A model generated the notes under the pieces. That model was not told the origin of the DNA. It saw nothing but the letters and a program-made list of their open reading frames with translations, and ran no database searches. From Bacteroidales bacterium (lineage in GTDB: Bacteria > Bacteroidota > Bacteroidia > Bacteroidales > F082), in NCBI GenBank assembly GCA_029933565.1, contig JAOZNY010000104.1:3399-10278 (forward strand): a stretch of 6,880 nucleotides of DNA. Direction: 5' to 3'. Below, piece by piece: positions 6,710 to 6,880 of the stretch. Position 1 is the first letter of the stretch. Each line of letters starts with the position of its first letter. The translations under genes and the position numbers were made by a program.

Positions 6710-6880
6710 AATCTCCCAAAACCCCGTTGTCATGTCGACCGCAGTTGAGACATCTCCTAAGAACCTTGCTGTCATATCGACCGCAGTGGAGACATCTCCT
6801 GAGAAAGTGGTTTTTCTCTCAGGAGATATCTCGACTCCGCTGTGCTCCGCTCGATATGACAGCATAGATTTTGGAAGATT
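6710..6880. repeat. Composite palindromic intergenic element, truncated by the right edge
   Basis: The outer arms AATCTCCCAAAA (6710-6721) and TTTTGGAAGATT (6869-6880) are inverted copies with one mismatch. Inside are two direct copies of a 37-bp unit, at 6727-6763 and 6769-6805 (4 differences, 42-bp period), both beginning with TGTCATnTCGACC. An inverted copy follows at 6814-6863, enlarged by about 10 bp in its middle. The right outer arm ends exactly at the window edge, so the element probably continues. It resembles the abundant 'TGTCATTTCGACC' repeats of Bacteroidota and could act as a non-autonomous mobile repeat, a transcript end or an mRNA-stabilising structure. It encodes no transposase. 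A short open frame across it on the minus strand merely repeats GDVSTAVDMT and is not a gene. Confidence 0.85.
6768..6863. other. Large stem-loop inside the composite element
   Basis: The basal stem pairs GCTGTCATATCGA (6768-6780) with TCGATATGACAGC (6851-6863), 13 perfect pairs. The apical stem pairs ATCTCCTGAGA (6794-6804) with TCTCAGGAGAT (6817-6827), 11 perfect pairs, around a 12-nt loop (6805-6816). An unequal internal loop of 13 and 23 nt separates them. A transcript of either strand could fold this way. No long T run follows closely on either strand, so a classic intrinsic terminator is not evident, though it could slow or end transcription coming from outside the window. Confidence 0.8.

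Noticed and set aside
6674..6865. 63-codon open frame on the minus strand across the right-hand repeats
   Set aside because: It is a translation of the 37-bp repeat units (GDVSTAVDMT twice) and has no start context or family match.

Overview
This AT-rich window carries four genes, all on the minus strand, so transcription runs from right to left. It looks like a chromosomal piece of a Bacteroidota genome, probably a Bacteroidales/Marinilabiliales-type organism. The reasons are: promoter-like sites of the Bacteroidota form TTG-N19/20-TAnnTTTG, starts that mostly lack a Shine-Dalgarno sequence, a signal peptide likely cut just before Gln, and intergenic repeats of the 'TGTCATnTCGACC' and 'ACGCAAAG-CGCTAAG' kinds that I recall as typical of this phylum (from memory, not searched).

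Layout in order of transcription. (1) 6880-6454 is non-coding and repeat-dense. It holds a large inverted-repeat element that is cut off by the window edge, a row of three tiny palindromes, four 25-bp direct repeats, four 7-bp direct repeats and the putative tpiA promoter. (2) 6453-5698 is tpiA, triosephosphate isomerase, complete with all catalytic residues. (3) 5688-4855 is prmA, ribosomal protein L11 methyltransferase, with a GTG start 9 nt after the tpiA stop. (4) 4827-346 encodes a 1493-residue exported protein of unknown function, rich in predicted beta strands and diverged internal repeats, starting 27 nt after prmA. (5) 282-1 is the first 94 codons of a short-chain dehydrogenase/reductase that runs off the left edge.

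The spacings (9, 27 and 63 nt) suggest that tpiA, prmA and the giant gene are co-transcribed. The SDR gene may be read through from upstream or use its own weak promoter in the 63-nt gap. The two housekeeping enzymes (glycolysis, and translation-factor methylation) have no obvious functional tie to the giant protein, which is the least understood gene here. I see no phage, CRISPR, toxin or transposase gene. The most interesting items are the giant protein, with its duplicated beta modules and a winged-helix-like segment inside an exported protein, and the composite palindromic repeat at the right edge.
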